In this document: positions 1 through 8,700 of the stretch, piece after piece
Layout of the letters: the number at the start of each line of letters is the position of its first letter
Numbering within the stretch: the first letter of the stretch is position 1
Assembly (NCBI GenBank): GCA_020425925.1
Contig: JAGQRB010000031.1
Coordinates: 1-33,184, forward strand
Direction: 5' to 3'
Source: Planctomycetota bacterium
GTDB taxonomy: Bacteria > Planctomycetota > UBA1135 > UBA2386
Length of the DNA: 33,184 bases
Program-made: the position numbers and the translations under genes
The notes under the pieces: generated by a model
The model's input: the letters and a program-made list of their open reading frames with translations, nothing else
Told to the model about the DNA's origin: nothing
Database searches by the model: none

Positions 1-2
1 GG

Positions 3-386
3 GAACACCCGAACCGGATCGTCGCGCGGCTGCGCGAACTCGGCGAGGATGCGATCGCGCACGCGATCGCCGCGCACTACACGAAGTGGAACGTGCCGTA
101 CGACACGAAGATGAGCCGCGCGCTCGTCGCGACGGACGAGCTGACGGGGTTCACGGTCGCGTGCGCGCTCGTGCGCCCCGACCGCCTGCGGGGCCTCGCG
201 CCGAAGAGCGTGCTCAAGCGCTTCAAGCAAAGGGCGTTCGCGGCGAAGGTCGAGCGCGACGAGATCCTGCGCGGTTGCGAGATCCTCGGGGTCGACCTCG
301 CGGATCACGTGGCGGCGATCATTGCAGCGCTGCAGCCGCACGCCGAGGAGCTCGATCTGCTGCCGACCGGCGAGCCACCGGCCTGA
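3..386 (+). CDS. HD-superfamily hydrolase, C-terminal part (cut by window edge)
   Basis: The reading frame is already open at base 3 and runs to a TGA at 384-386, so the N-terminal half lies outside the window. A GTG at base 93 is internal, because coding similarity continues upstream of it (HPNRIVARLRELG, then a His-Tyr pair). The visible part matches the C-terminal half of the predicted HD-domain hydrolase family COG2316: a stretch like ATDELTGFTVACALVRP, then KSVLKRFKQRAFA and a terminal helix with GVDLADHVAAIIAAL. Family members are presumed metal-dependent phosphohydrolases of unknown substrate. The HD metal residues themselves would be upstream and cannot be checked here. The family call is fairly sure; the substrate is unknown. 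Confidence 0.75.
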   Translation, partial: EHPNRIVARLRELGEDAIAHAIAAHYTKWNVPYDTKMSRALVATDELTGFTVACALVRPDRLRGLAPKSVLKRFKQRAFAAKVERDEILRGCEILGVDLADHVAAIIAALQPHAEELDLLPTGEPPA

Positions 387-605
387 ACGCCGCGAAACCG
401 GCGTGGGGCCGGGGCGCCACGGCGCCTGGAATGCCCAGGTCGGCCGAAGGCGGGGTGTGGTTCGACGGCGAGTTGCCTCGTCCTGGCCGAAAGCCCGATC
501 GCGGGCGCGACGTTCGTGCCGGCGGTGCCGCTGCCGTAGGCCCGTCGCCCAGGCTCCCGCGAACGAAACGACCCGAGCCGACACCATCGCCTATGTTTCG
601 AGATC

Positions 606-884
606 ATGACTACGCCACTCACCGTCTTCTTTGCCCTCGCCCTGGCCGCGACCGCGCCGGCGCAGATGTGGTTCTTCAACGGCCGCTACGCCGGAACCGG
701 CCCGAAGGCCACCGTGACGAACACGGCGCCTGCGGAGGCGAGCCTGTTCCTGTTCCTTCATCTCGGCGGCGGAGCCGATTGGACGATGTCGCCGAATAGC
801 TCGGTGACGATCGATGCGAGGTCGAACGAGTCGCACTACCTGAGCGGCCCGGCGCATCTCCGGGTCGTCGTCGCCGGCAACTGA
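606..884 (+). CDS. Small secreted protein of unknown function
   Basis: This predicted 92-residue protein starts with a clear signal peptide (residues 1-19, MTTPLTVFFALALAATAPA, with cleavage probably before QMW). The mature part is short and probably all-beta, with FLFLHLGGGADWTMSPNSSV in the middle and a VVVAG end. I recognise no family. The ATG has no good Shine-Dalgarno sequence in front of it, so translation initiation is uncertain. The signal peptide followed by a compact hydrophobic beta pattern supports a real gene. It lies between the hydrolase fragment and a lipoprotein gene, both on the same strand, with a 219-bp gap before it that shows nothing clear. Confidence 0.55.
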   Translation: MTTPLTVFFALALAATAPAQMWFFNGRYAGTGPKATVTNTAPAEASLFLFLHLGGGADWTMSPNSSVTIDARSNESHYLSGPAHLRVVVAGN

Positions 885-1049
885 CCGGCGCTTGTCGACC
901 TCGATCTCGCGGAGCCCCTTCTCGGCGTGCTGCGGATCCTCGGCGACGACGTCGCCGAAGCCGCACGGCAATTCGCGGAAGAAGCCGACGGGCCGCCAGG
1001 TCGACCGGGTTGCGGCCCGCTTGACGGTGAGCGCGGGCCTGTCGATCAT
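885..1049 (-). pseudogene. Possible remnant of a minus-strand gene
   Basis: On the minus strand, from an ATG at 1049 downwards, about 50 codons have G/C in nearly every third position and encode a protein-like stretch containing WRPVGFFRELPCGFGDVV and then AEDPQHAEKGLREIEVD. The coding character fades after about base 885, where the frame runs into the antisense of the small secreted gene. The stretch ends just before the probable start of the lipoprotein gene at 1057, which suggests a fossil gene fragment and not a shadow. I do not recognise the family with certainty. It could also be chance coding potential in high-GC DNA. Confidence 0.3.
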
Positions 1050-1056
1050 CTCCGGC

Positions 1057-3231
1057 GTGTCCCAACGTCGGAGAGCACCGTACTCGACCAGGTCGGTGAT
1101 CGCCTGCCTCGCGCTCGTCGGCGCTTGCGGCGGCGGCGGTGGTGACGAGGGCCCCCCGGTGAACCCTGGCGCACGGATCCCGCTCGAGGCTGCGCAGACA
1201 GTCCTGGCTCAGGGCGCGCTGGTCGTCTGGCGTACCCCCGATCTGACACTCGTGCTCGGCGCGGAGTTGCAGGTCGCGTGGTTCGCAGGCGGCAGCCCGG
1301 TTGCGACCGCGCCGGTCCTCGCGTTCTCCGAGCGGGAGCTCGTGACGGTGGTGCCGATGTTGCCTGCTGCCGACTACACCGTCGAGGTCGCGATCGGAGC
1401 GACGATCGGAACGGCGGACGTTCGTATCACGCCGGCTGCGGCACCTGCGGATCCGCGGGCGTTCTTGTCGGATGTCAGCACCGAATGGGAAGCCGTCCTC
1501 CACGATCTGCGTGCGCAGTTCCTGGCCGAGCCCGACCCCATCCGTCAGGCCGCGCTGTTGCAGGATCTGGGGCAAGCCGAGGCATACCTCGTGGAGTTTC
1601 GACAGCAGATCGGTATCGCGACGGAAACCGAGCTGCGGTTCGTCGCCGCGTTCTTGGCATCGATGACCTGGCAGGTGGCGGAGGACGGTGAGAGTGTGCT
1701 GAGTCTGCTGGCGGAAGCCGTTGCGACCAGCCTCGTGTTCTCCGGCATCGCAGTCGCTGTATACCTCTGCCCGTTCACGCTGCTGTGGTGTGGCGCTATC
1801 GGTGTCGGGCTCACTTCCTTGTTGCTCGTCGGCCAGCAGACGGACTCCAAGCTGAACGATCCCGAAGCGGTCGAGAGCGTCGAGGTCTTCGGTCAGGGCG
1901 ACTTCGGAGTCATCGAACTGATCTCGGCAGTGCCGAAGGTGCTCGACGTTTCCGGGCGAGTGCGCACGCTCATCGAAGAGGACCGTAGTTCGAACGAGCC
2001 GGTGATCGCGCAGTTCTTCGTCGACTACGATCGCATTCGATCGGCGTATGCCAACCTACCGGCGGCGGTTGCCGAGCTCGTGCACAGGCCGGTCCCGACG
2101 CTGCCGGACCCACCGGTCGTCGAGGAGCGTTTGCTCGACATCGCTCAACTGGAACTCGATGGTCACACCAACACCGCGCAGATCTCGCTGGCGCTGGGAG
2201 GGTCGGGGGCGCTAACCGCGACGCTCCGAAGCGGCGTGTTCGCGGCATCGACCGAAGCGGTGTTTCGTTATCCGTCGGTCCTCGGGATGATCGAGTTCCA
2301 GCAGGTGTTCGAGGTCAGGGCGGCTACCGGCTGGACCGTCGAGGTGCTGGCGCCCGGAACGGCGAACGCCGTCAGCGACAACGGCACGGTCGTGGTCGGA
2401 ACGCGGTCCGACCCTTCCTATGCAGCGTTTCGTTGGACGGTCGCCGGCGGCATCGAAACACTCTCGGGCCCGGGCATGGTCAACGGCTTCGGCTATGGCA
2501 TCAGCGCCGATGGGCGCATCGTGGTGGGGTCGGGCATCGTGCCGGCGACGCTGAGTGGGCACTATCAATATGTCTACCGCTGGAGCCAGGTCGCGGGTGG
2601 CAACGTCTTCGGGCCCCACCTGAGTTCTGGGTTGGCAGTCAGCGACGACGGCAACATCATCGTCGGTCGGGCGCCGCATCCGCAGGGAGGGTCGCGTGCG
2701 GCGTACTGGGACGACTTCGGCGGTCCGATTGCGGTGCCAGCGGCCGGCAACGACCGACTTCGGGTTGCCGAGGCCGTCAGTGCGGACGGCACCGTGATGG
2801 TCGGCAACGTCTACGGCTCGACCCGCTGGTTCCGCTGGGACGGAGGTGCGACCGCGACGCTGATCGACGCGCCGGTCGGATACACGTCGGCCTCCGTCGG
2901 CGGCATGTCTTCGGACGGAACCGAGGTCGCTGGCACTTGCGCCGGTTCCGTGCCCGGCGAGACGCGAGCGTTTCGATGGTCCACGACCCAGGGCTATGAG
3001 CTGATCGAGCCCGGCCCGCTGTCGCAGTCGAGCGCTGCGTGCGGAATCACCCCTGGCGGCGACGCTGTCGTCGGCTGGGTGACCCGGAGTTCCGGCGAAC
3101 GCGCGTTCCTCTGGACACCGGCCGGCGAGCTCCAGGACCTGGGTGCCGGCCGAGCCCATGCCGTCGCCGCGGGTGGGGCCGTCGTCGTGGGGGAGAGCGG
3201 CGGCTACGCGGTCGTTTGGCGGAGGAACTGA
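1057..3231 (+). CDS. Lipoprotein with HAF-type repeats
   Basis: A predicted 724-residue lipoprotein. The frame is open from 892, but I place the start at GTG 1057. This gives a basic N-terminus, a hydrophobic stretch and a lipobox-like LVGAC with the lipidated Cys at about residue 24, followed by a run of glycines. The middle is helical, with a strongly hydrophobic stretch at about residues 221-258 that could cross or insert into a membrane. From about residue 430 to the end there are at least six HAF-family-like repeats with the core AVSxDGxxVVGxxxxxxxAFRW (for example GISADGRIVVGSG and AVSADGTVMVGNV), which probably fold as a beta-propeller. The protein should be anchored outside the cytoplasm. 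Its ligand is unknown. No clear Shine-Dalgarno sequence is seen at 1057, so the start is not certain. Confidence 0.75.
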   Translation: MSQRRRAPYSTRSVIACLALVGACGGGGGDEGPPVNPGARIPLEAAQTVLAQGALVVWRTPDLTLVLGAELQVAWFAGGSPVATAPVLAFSERELVTVVPMLPAADYTVEVAIGATIGTADVRITPAAAPADPRAFLSDVSTEWEAVLHDLRAQFLAEPDPIRQAALLQDLGQAEAYLVEFRQQIGIATETELRFVAAFLASMTWQVAEDGESVLSLLAEAVATSLVFSGIAVAVYLCPFTLLWCGAIGVGLTSLLLVGQQTDSKLNDPEAVESVEVFGQGDFGVIELISAVPKVLDVSGRVRTLIEEDRSSNEPVIAQFFVDYDRIRSAYANLPAAVAELVHRPVPTLPDPPVVEERLLDIAQLELDGHTNTAQISLALGGSGALTATLRSGVFAASTEAVFRYPSVLGMIEFQQVFEVRAATGWTVEVLAPGTANAVSDNGTVVVGTRSDPSYAAFRWTVAGGIETLSGPGMVNGFGYGISADGRIVVGSGIVPATLSGHYQYVYRWSQVAGGNVFGPHLSSGLAVSDDGNIIVGRAPHPQGGSRAAYWDDFGGPIAVPAAGNDRLRVAEAVSADGTVMVGNVYGSTRWFRWDGGATATLIDAPVGYTSASVGGMSSDGTEVAGTCAGSVPGETRAFRWSTTQGYELIEPGPLSQSSAACGITPGGDAVVGWVTRSSGERAFLWTPAGELQDLGAGRAHAVAAGGAVVVGESGGYAVVWRRN

Positions 3232-3302
3232 CGAGTCGTTGCAGCTGCGGGCATCTACGAGTCCGTGTCTGCGGTTTCGATCGAGTCGACCTCGCGTAGT
3301 AG

Positions 3303-3707
3303 CCATCCGGGCCGCCCGCGGTCGCCGAGAGCCGGCTGTCGCCATTTGCCGGACTGCCGGGGTGCTACGAGCTCAAGCTCGCCTGGAAGGACGGCACGAC
3401 GCACGTGGTGCTCGAACCGCAGGTGCTGCTCGAGCGGCTGGTTGCGCTGGTGCCGCGGCCGCGTCGGCGCCTGGTGACATACCACGGGGCGCTCGCGCGG
3501 GCAGCAGGGTTGCGCTCGCGGGTGGTGCTGCGGTGGGACGAGGAGGAGGTTGGGCGTGCGGAGTGCCGGCACGGTGCCGGCGGCGAACGGGAAGTGGAGG
3601 ACGAGGCGGGCTGCCGGCTACTGCCGCGACGGATGGTCCCGTACGCGCCGGGGAAGCGGCGACGGGTCGGGCGGCGGCCCTATCCGTGGGCGGAGCTGCT
3701 GAAGGGC
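3303..3707 (+). pseudogene. IS91-like transposase, C-terminal remnant
   Basis: After an in-frame TAG at 3300-3302, this frame encodes a stretch typical of the C-terminal part of IS91-family transposases (Y2_Tnp type): YELKLAWKDGTTHVVLEP, then LLERLVALVPRPRRRLVTYH, and the usual late motif RPYPWAELLK at about 3675-3704. The catalytic HUH and double-tyrosine region and the N-terminal zinc domain are absent. Sequence after about 3707 no longer resembles the family. There is no usable start, so this is a dead fragment. It has the same orientation as the N-terminal piece near 9.6-10.1 kb, but the order is reversed, so the two are not simply halves of one insertion. Confidence 0.7.
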
Positions 3708-3792
3708 TGTCGGCCGTGGTGCCCGAGTTCGCACCGGCCCGCGGGACTAGGCTCCGAATGCCCTCCCGGAATCCGAAGCGTCGAGTACGCAT

Positions 3793-3861
3793 GAAGTGCC
3801 TCCAGAGGTCTTCGAACCGAACGGGCTTGGTCAGCGTGGCAATTCCTGGCGCGCCCGTCAT
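3793..3861 (-). pseudogene. Possible response-regulator receiver fragment
   Basis: On the minus strand, 23 codons encode a stretch ending TLTKPVRFEDLWRHF. This resembles the last strand and helix of a receiver domain, where a conserved Lys-Pro pair is followed by a helix with hydrophobic and acidic residues. Nothing upstream in the frame continues the domain, and downstream the similarity stops. The fragment is short, so chance cannot be excluded. It lies in the 0.7-kb gap between the lipoprotein gene and the anti-sigma gene, next to the transposase remnant. Confidence 0.25.
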
Positions 3862-3916
3862 TCACTGCCCTGGTCGTCGATTGAAACGCGGGAGCAAACC
3901 TGCTTGAAGCAAGCCG

Positions 3917-4933
3917 TCACTCGCCGCCGACGACCACGAGAAAGGACCCGAGGTTGTCCTGGAACCAGATGTCGAAGAACCCGGCTTCGACGATGTTGCT
4001 CCATCGGGCAGCCGCGTAGTCCTTCCAACGATCCGGTGGGTCGTTGCTCGATCGCAGACTCTGGTCGTAGCGCTTGGCTTCGATGAACGCCGCCTTCGCG
4101 GCTTCGCTGTTGTCGAGAACGACATCGTTCACGCACAGCCACAGTCGCTTCGTCGCCATCCCGCCGTTTCGGACCAGGCCGCTCGCGCCGATCGTCGTGA
4201 CCGACTCCGGCCGCCACGGACACTCGGCCATCGTCGGGGCCACGAGGCACGCTAGCAGCGCACCCTGCGGTGCGTCGGGCAGGATCGCGAACGGACGCAC
4301 CATTCGGCCCAGCTCGGTCTCGGGCCACGGGTGCCCCTCGGGGTCGATCCAGGGCAGCTGCGCCTTCATGTCGGCGCGGACCGAGTCGATCCATCCGTCC
4401 GCGCTGCAGATGACGCCGCCGCTCGCGGTAACGCGAACCTCCGCTCCCGGAGCGATGTCGTAGCCGCTGTCAACCCAGCCCTGTGACCCGTGCACGAAGA
4501 CGATCGGGCCGTCGCGGGCCCCGGACAGGAACGCGAACGGATCGACGTTGCGCCGGTGGAACCCGCGGTCGGGCGACCAGTCGAACTCGAAGGACCCGAC
4601 GCCGAGACTCGTCCGCTCCAACACCAGGAATGCGACGACCAGGACCGCCGCCGCGGCCCAGGCGTATGCGAAGACATGGCTCCACGGGCGATGGCCCCCC
4701 CGCAGGTGCGGGGCGAGCCTGCCCCAGGTCTCGTCCGAGCTCGGGGTACCCCGGTCGGCCAGCTCCAGTTCCAGGCTCTCATTGAGGATCCTCTGGTAGT
4801 CGCGGACTTCGGCGGCCAGGTCGGGATTCCGGCTCATCCGGTGCTCGAGATCCGCGTGCTGCTCGGGCGTCGCGCCGCCGGTCACGTAGTCGAGAATCAG
4901 CGAATCGCGGGGCGACAGCTCGTCGTCTTTCAT
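3917..4933 (-). CDS. Membrane anti-sigma factor with PA-IL-like sensor domain
   Basis: A predicted 338-residue protein. Residues 1-80 are a helical cytoplasmic region of the anti-sigma type (LSPRDSLILDYVTGGATPEQ, then LEHRMSRNPDLAAEV). They contain no cysteine, so the HxxxCxxC zinc motif of classical anti-sigma factors is missing. One membrane segment lies at about residues 84-106. The outer part, about residues 155-285, resembles the PA-IL/LecA-like beta-sandwich: AEVRVTASGGVICSADGW, then a run through a loop region, then LWLCVNDVVLDNS. It starts 4 bp after the sigma factor's stop, behind a GGTGAG sequence, so the two are probably translationally coupled. The likely role is to hold the sigma factor inactive until the outer domain senses a signal. 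The sensor assignment is by pattern only. Confidence 0.7.
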   Translation of the reverse strand: MKDDELSPRDSLILDYVTGGATPEQHADLEHRMSRNPDLAAEVRDYQRILNESLELELADRGTPSSDETWGRLAPHLRGGHRPWSHVFAYAWAAAAVLVVAFLVLERTSLGVGSFEFDWSPDRGFHRRNVDPFAFLSGARDGPIVFVHGSQGWVDSGYDIAPGAEVRVTASGGVICSADGWIDSVRADMKAQLPWIDPEGHPWPETELGRMVRPFAILPDAPQGALLACLVAPTMAECPWRPESVTTIGASGLVRNGGMATKRLWLCVNDVVLDNSEAAKAAFIEAKRYDQSLRSSNDPPDRWKDYAAARWSNIVEAGFFDIWFQDNLGSFLVVVGGE

Positions 4934-4937
4934 CGTC

Positions 4938-5552
4938 TCACCACCCTTTCCGGCGCAGACAGTCTCGCAGGGATCGAAGGGCCTTGGACAGCCTGGACTT
5001 CAGTGTCCCGACGGCGATCTCGAGTCGCCACGCCGCCTCGGCGTAGGAGAACCGGCCGTCGTGCTGTTCGGCCCGCCAGGCGTCGAACGCGGAGCGGCGC
5101 GCCGCGGGCAGAGAGTCCAGGCATTCGTCGAGATCCTGGCGGAAGGCCAGATCGCCGCCCGGGCGAGACGACGCATGGGGAGTGCCGAACGCGTTCGCGG
5201 CGACCTCCGCCTCGCGGATCCGGCGTCGGGTTTCGCCTCGCCGCCGGTTGAGAGCTTTGTGCGTTGCGATGCTGAAGATCAGGGAGCGCGGTGCACCGCG
5301 TTCCGGATCGAACCTGTCGATGCCGCGGTAAACGGCGATGAAGGCGTCCTGCACCACGTCTTCCACGTCGACGTGCCGGACCACACCTTCGGCGATCCGG
5401 CGAACAGTGCCGACGTAGCGTTCGAAGAGCCGTCGAAACGCGTCGAGGTCCCCGCGCTGAGTAGACCGCACGTCCGCCCAGTCGATCTCTTCGGTGTGGT
5501 CCGGGTCTCGGGGACGTTCACCACGGTCGGATTCGAACGAGGGCTGCGACAT
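4938..5552 (-). CDS. ECF-type RNA polymerase sigma factor
   Basis: A predicted 204-residue sigma-70-family factor. The frame is open further up to 5987, but the extension is low-complexity antisense of the neighbouring gene. ATG 5552 has GGGGAAG about 8 bases upstream and gives a normal ECF length. Region 2 lies at about residues 35-105, with the typical DVEDVVQDAFIAVYRGIDRF and a helix that binds the -10 element (IATHKALNRRR). Region 4 is at about 145-200 (LPAARRSAFDAW, then FSYAEAAWRLEIAVGTLKSR), the helix-turn-helix that binds the -35 element. It is followed at once by its membrane anti-sigma factor and is divergent from the large FG-GAP gene, a probable target. It probably also drives its own promoter. 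Confidence 0.9.
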   Translation of the reverse strand: MSQPSFESDRGERPRDPDHTEEIDWADVRSTQRGDLDAFRRLFERYVGTVRRIAEGVVRHVDVEDVVQDAFIAVYRGIDRFDPERGAPRSLIFSIATHKALNRRRGETRRRIREAEVAANAFGTPHASSRPGGDLAFRQDLDECLDSLPAARRSAFDAWRAEQHDGRFSYAEAAWRLEIAVGTLKSRLSKALRSLRDCLRRKGW

Positions 5553-5582
5553 CACGACGACTTCCCCGCAGTTCGCTGGCGG

Positions 5583-5605
5583 GTTCTCGATTTCCGCGCA
5601 AGTTC
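5583..5605 (-). promoter_or_regulatory. Candidate ECF promoter for the sigma/anti-sigma operon
   Basis: Read on the minus strand, GAACTT (5605-5600) is followed after 10 bases by CGAGAAC (5589-5583). This is 31 bases before the sigma-factor ATG. GAACTT resembles the -35 element of many ECF sigma factors. The same pair of boxes occurs on the other strand at 5627-5648 in front of the divergent gene. This suggests autoregulation, but no start site has been mapped. Confidence 0.4.
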
Positions 5606-5625
5606 TCGGCGCGCGGCGAACCCGA

Positions 5626-5652
5626 GGAACTTCGGGTTTTCCGAGAACGGTA
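5626..5652 (+). promoter_or_regulatory. Candidate ECF promoter for the FG-GAP protein gene
   Basis: On the plus strand, GGAACTT (5626-5632) is followed by 9 bases and CGAGAAC (5642-5648), running into GGTA. The -35-like box and the following box match those on the opposite strand (5605-5583). The leader to the ATG at 5725 would be about 70 bases. Confidence 0.4.
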
Positions 5653-5712
5653 GCGGGAGCAGCGAGGAACCGCGCGTGAACAGGTGCCGCGAGCGCACCG
5701 CATTGCTCTTCC

Positions 5713-5720
5713 AAGGAGGA
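5713..5720 (+). promoter_or_regulatory. Strong ribosome binding site for the FG-GAP gene
   Basis: AAGGAGGA lies 4 bases before the ATG at 5725. It is one of the best Shine-Dalgarno matches in the window and fixes that start codon. Most other plus-strand genes here have weak sites, so this gene is likely strongly translated. Confidence 0.8.
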
Positions 5721-5724
5721 AACC

Positions 5725-8700
5725 ATGAAGACCGGGTCGATGCGTGCAGCCAATGTGCTGCTCACCACAGCTGTCCTGCTCTCGCTCCCCGCCGGCGCCC
5801 AGGAGCAGCTCGAGTTCTCCGTCCGGCAGCCCGGCGAGCTCGGCCGCTGCATCGTCCCCCTCGGCGACCTCGACGGCGACGGCATCGACGACTTCGGCGT
5901 CGGCAGCCCGAGCCAATCGCACCTGATCGGGACCACCGGCATCGTGTACGTCTTCTCCGGCCTGCAACAGGCTCTGCTGCGCGTCATCCCGGGCCACCAG
6001 ATCGGGGATCGGTTCGGCTACGACCTCGCGGCGGTCGGTGACCTCGACGGCGACGGCGTGCAGGACATCGTCATCGGTGCGCCGGGTCATGACGAACCGG
6101 GGCGAGCCGATGTCGGCGCGATCTACTACTACTCCGGTCGGACCGGTCAACAGGTGCAGCAATATGGCACCGGCAATTTCCCCGGTGACAACTTCGGCCA
6201 CAGCATCGCGTGGTGCTCGGGGCCGGGCGGCTCGGGACACCTCGCGGTCGGCTCGCCGTACGAAGTCCACGGCAACCCGCGCGCGGGCAAGGTCCACGTC
6301 TACGACTTCGCGCCGGGACTCGGCTGGGGACACCTCCCGCACGCGGTCCTCTACGGCTACCAGGTCGACGAACACTTCGGCTGGGACCTCGCGACGGTGG
6401 CCGACCGCACGAATGACGGCCGCGAGGAGCTCGTGGTCTCCGCCGAGAACGAGGGCAACGGCCGCGGATACGTGCACCTTTTCGCGAGCGACAGCTACAC
6501 GCAGTACTTGGGGTGGCACGGCAACCCCGGCAGCCACTATGGCTACTCGATCGACACAGCGGACATCAACGCCGACGGTATCGATGATGTGATCGTCGGC
6601 GCCCCCTACGACTACCAGGAGCGTGGGGCGGCTTGGGTCATGAACGGAACCGACGGGATCATCTGGTCGCGTGTCGGGCCCCAGTCCGGCTCGGGGTTCG
6701 GCTGGGACGTCGCGGGGCTCGGCGACCTCGACGCCGACGGGTTCGAGGACTTCGCCGTCACGAACAACGGCCGCATCGGTGCCTACTCTCGCATCGAGCG
6801 GATCTCCCTCTTCCAAGGCCGCGCCGTGAGCGCCGCGCCTTGGGCGGAGATCCTCTACAACAAGACCAGCCCGTCGCACGCGTTCGCGGGACAGCCCTAC
6901 GTCGGCGGCATCGGCGACGTCAACGGCGACGGCCGAACCAACCTCGGCGTCGGCTGGGTGCAGGACAACGTCCAGGGTTGGCTGCGCATCTACTCGCTGC
7001 CGCCGGCCTACAGCCCGGTCGGCCTGGATCGCAGCGCGGGCACCGGCGTCGGCCGCCGCAATCTGCTCGAGAACGGCAGCTTCGAGGACGGCCCGACGCT
7101 GACCGGACCGAGCCTCAACGTCCCCGCCGGCAGCAACGCGATTCCGGGCTGGGGGATCATCGGCTACGGCCTCGGCTACGTCGGCTCGCCGTGGCCTGCG
7201 GCGGACGGCGACCGGAGCCTCGACCTCGCGCCATATGCGACCGGCGGCGTTCGGCAAGTCGTGACGACCGTCACGGGCCGACAATACGAGCTGCGGTTCG
7301 ACATGGCGGCTGCTCCCGGCGTGACGAACGCGACGGCCGGCATGTATGTCGCGGCGACCGGCATCGGTTCCCGCACGACGGTGTTCCACTTCGATTGCGA
7401 CGCGCGCGCACCGGGCTCGGTCGGCTGGCGATCGCGAACGCTGACGTTCGAGGCGGATTCCGACACCACGACGATCGACCTCTGGGCCACGGGCGTGACC
7501 CGGCCCGTGCTCGACAACATCAGCCTGATCGAGGTGCAGAACATGCTGTCGAACGGTTCGTTCGAGGACGGCCCCACGCTCACATCCGCGTTCGTCACCG
7601 TCGCGGCCGGTTCCGCGGGAATCCCCGGCTGGAACGTGGCGCTCGCCGGTGTCGACTACATCGGCCCCGGCTTCTGGGAAGCGTCCGAGGGCGATCGCAG
7701 CCTCGACCTCTCGGCGCTCGACCGCGGCGCCGTCACACAGGTCGTCGCGACCGTCCCTGGCAGGCGGTATCGGGTCGCGTTCGACGCGGCCGGCCCCCTT
7801 ACCAGCCCCTCGTCGTCGGGCATCACGGTGCAGGTGACTCCGGGCTACGGACCGGTCTCCTACTTCCTGGAGGGCAGCGGCACGCCACTCGAACGCGGCT
7901 GGCGCAGGCGCTCGTTCGAGTTCGTCGCGACGTCGACGCTGTCCACGCTGGTGTTCGAGACCGCCGGCGGCTACGCGGGCTCGTCGGGTCCCGGCCTCGA
8001 CAACGTGCGGATGACCCCGGCACCACACAGGAGCTTCGCCGTCGCGGCGCCGCTCGCCAACTCGGCCTTCGGTGCCGAGATCGTGGGTCTCGGTGACGTG
8101 AACGGCGATGGCTTCGGGGACTTCGCGGTCGCGTCGCCGACGCTGGGCCGCGTCGACGTCTACTCGGGTAACGGCGGCGCTTTGCTGCACGTTCTCTCCG
8201 GCAACCCGGCGGACCGCTTCGGGGAGGCCGTCGGCGCGGCCGGCGACGTCAACGGCGATGGCTTCGCCGACGTGATCGTCGGCTCGCCGGGAACCGCCGG
8301 CAACACGGGGGCGGCAACGGTGTACTCGGGTTCGAACGGCGCGGTCCTCTACTCGTGGACCGGAGCCGCTGCCGGCGACCTGTTCGGTCACGCGGTCGCC
8401 GGCTTCGGTGACCAGAACCGCGACGGCTACGGCGATGTCGTCGTCGGGGCACCCGGCAACGACGCCGTCGGCCTCGACGCCGGTTGCGCGAACACCTTCT
8501 CCGGTCGCGACGGTTCGTCGCTGACCACGCTGCACGGCCTGGCCGCCGGCGACGAGTTCGGGTTCGCCGTGGCCGCTGCGGGCGACGTCGCTCGAACGGG
8601 CACGCAGGACCTGCTCGTCGGGGCGCCAGGAGCGGACTATGTCACCGTGTTCCCCGGCAACGGCGGGAGCGTGCACGCGCGGGTCTACGGCACTCCGGGC

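Noticed and set aside
5553..5987. N-terminal extension of the sigma-factor frame
   Set aside because: It overlaps the start of the divergent FG-GAP gene, would cover the promoter region, and is not sigma-like. ATG 5552 gives normal ECF length.
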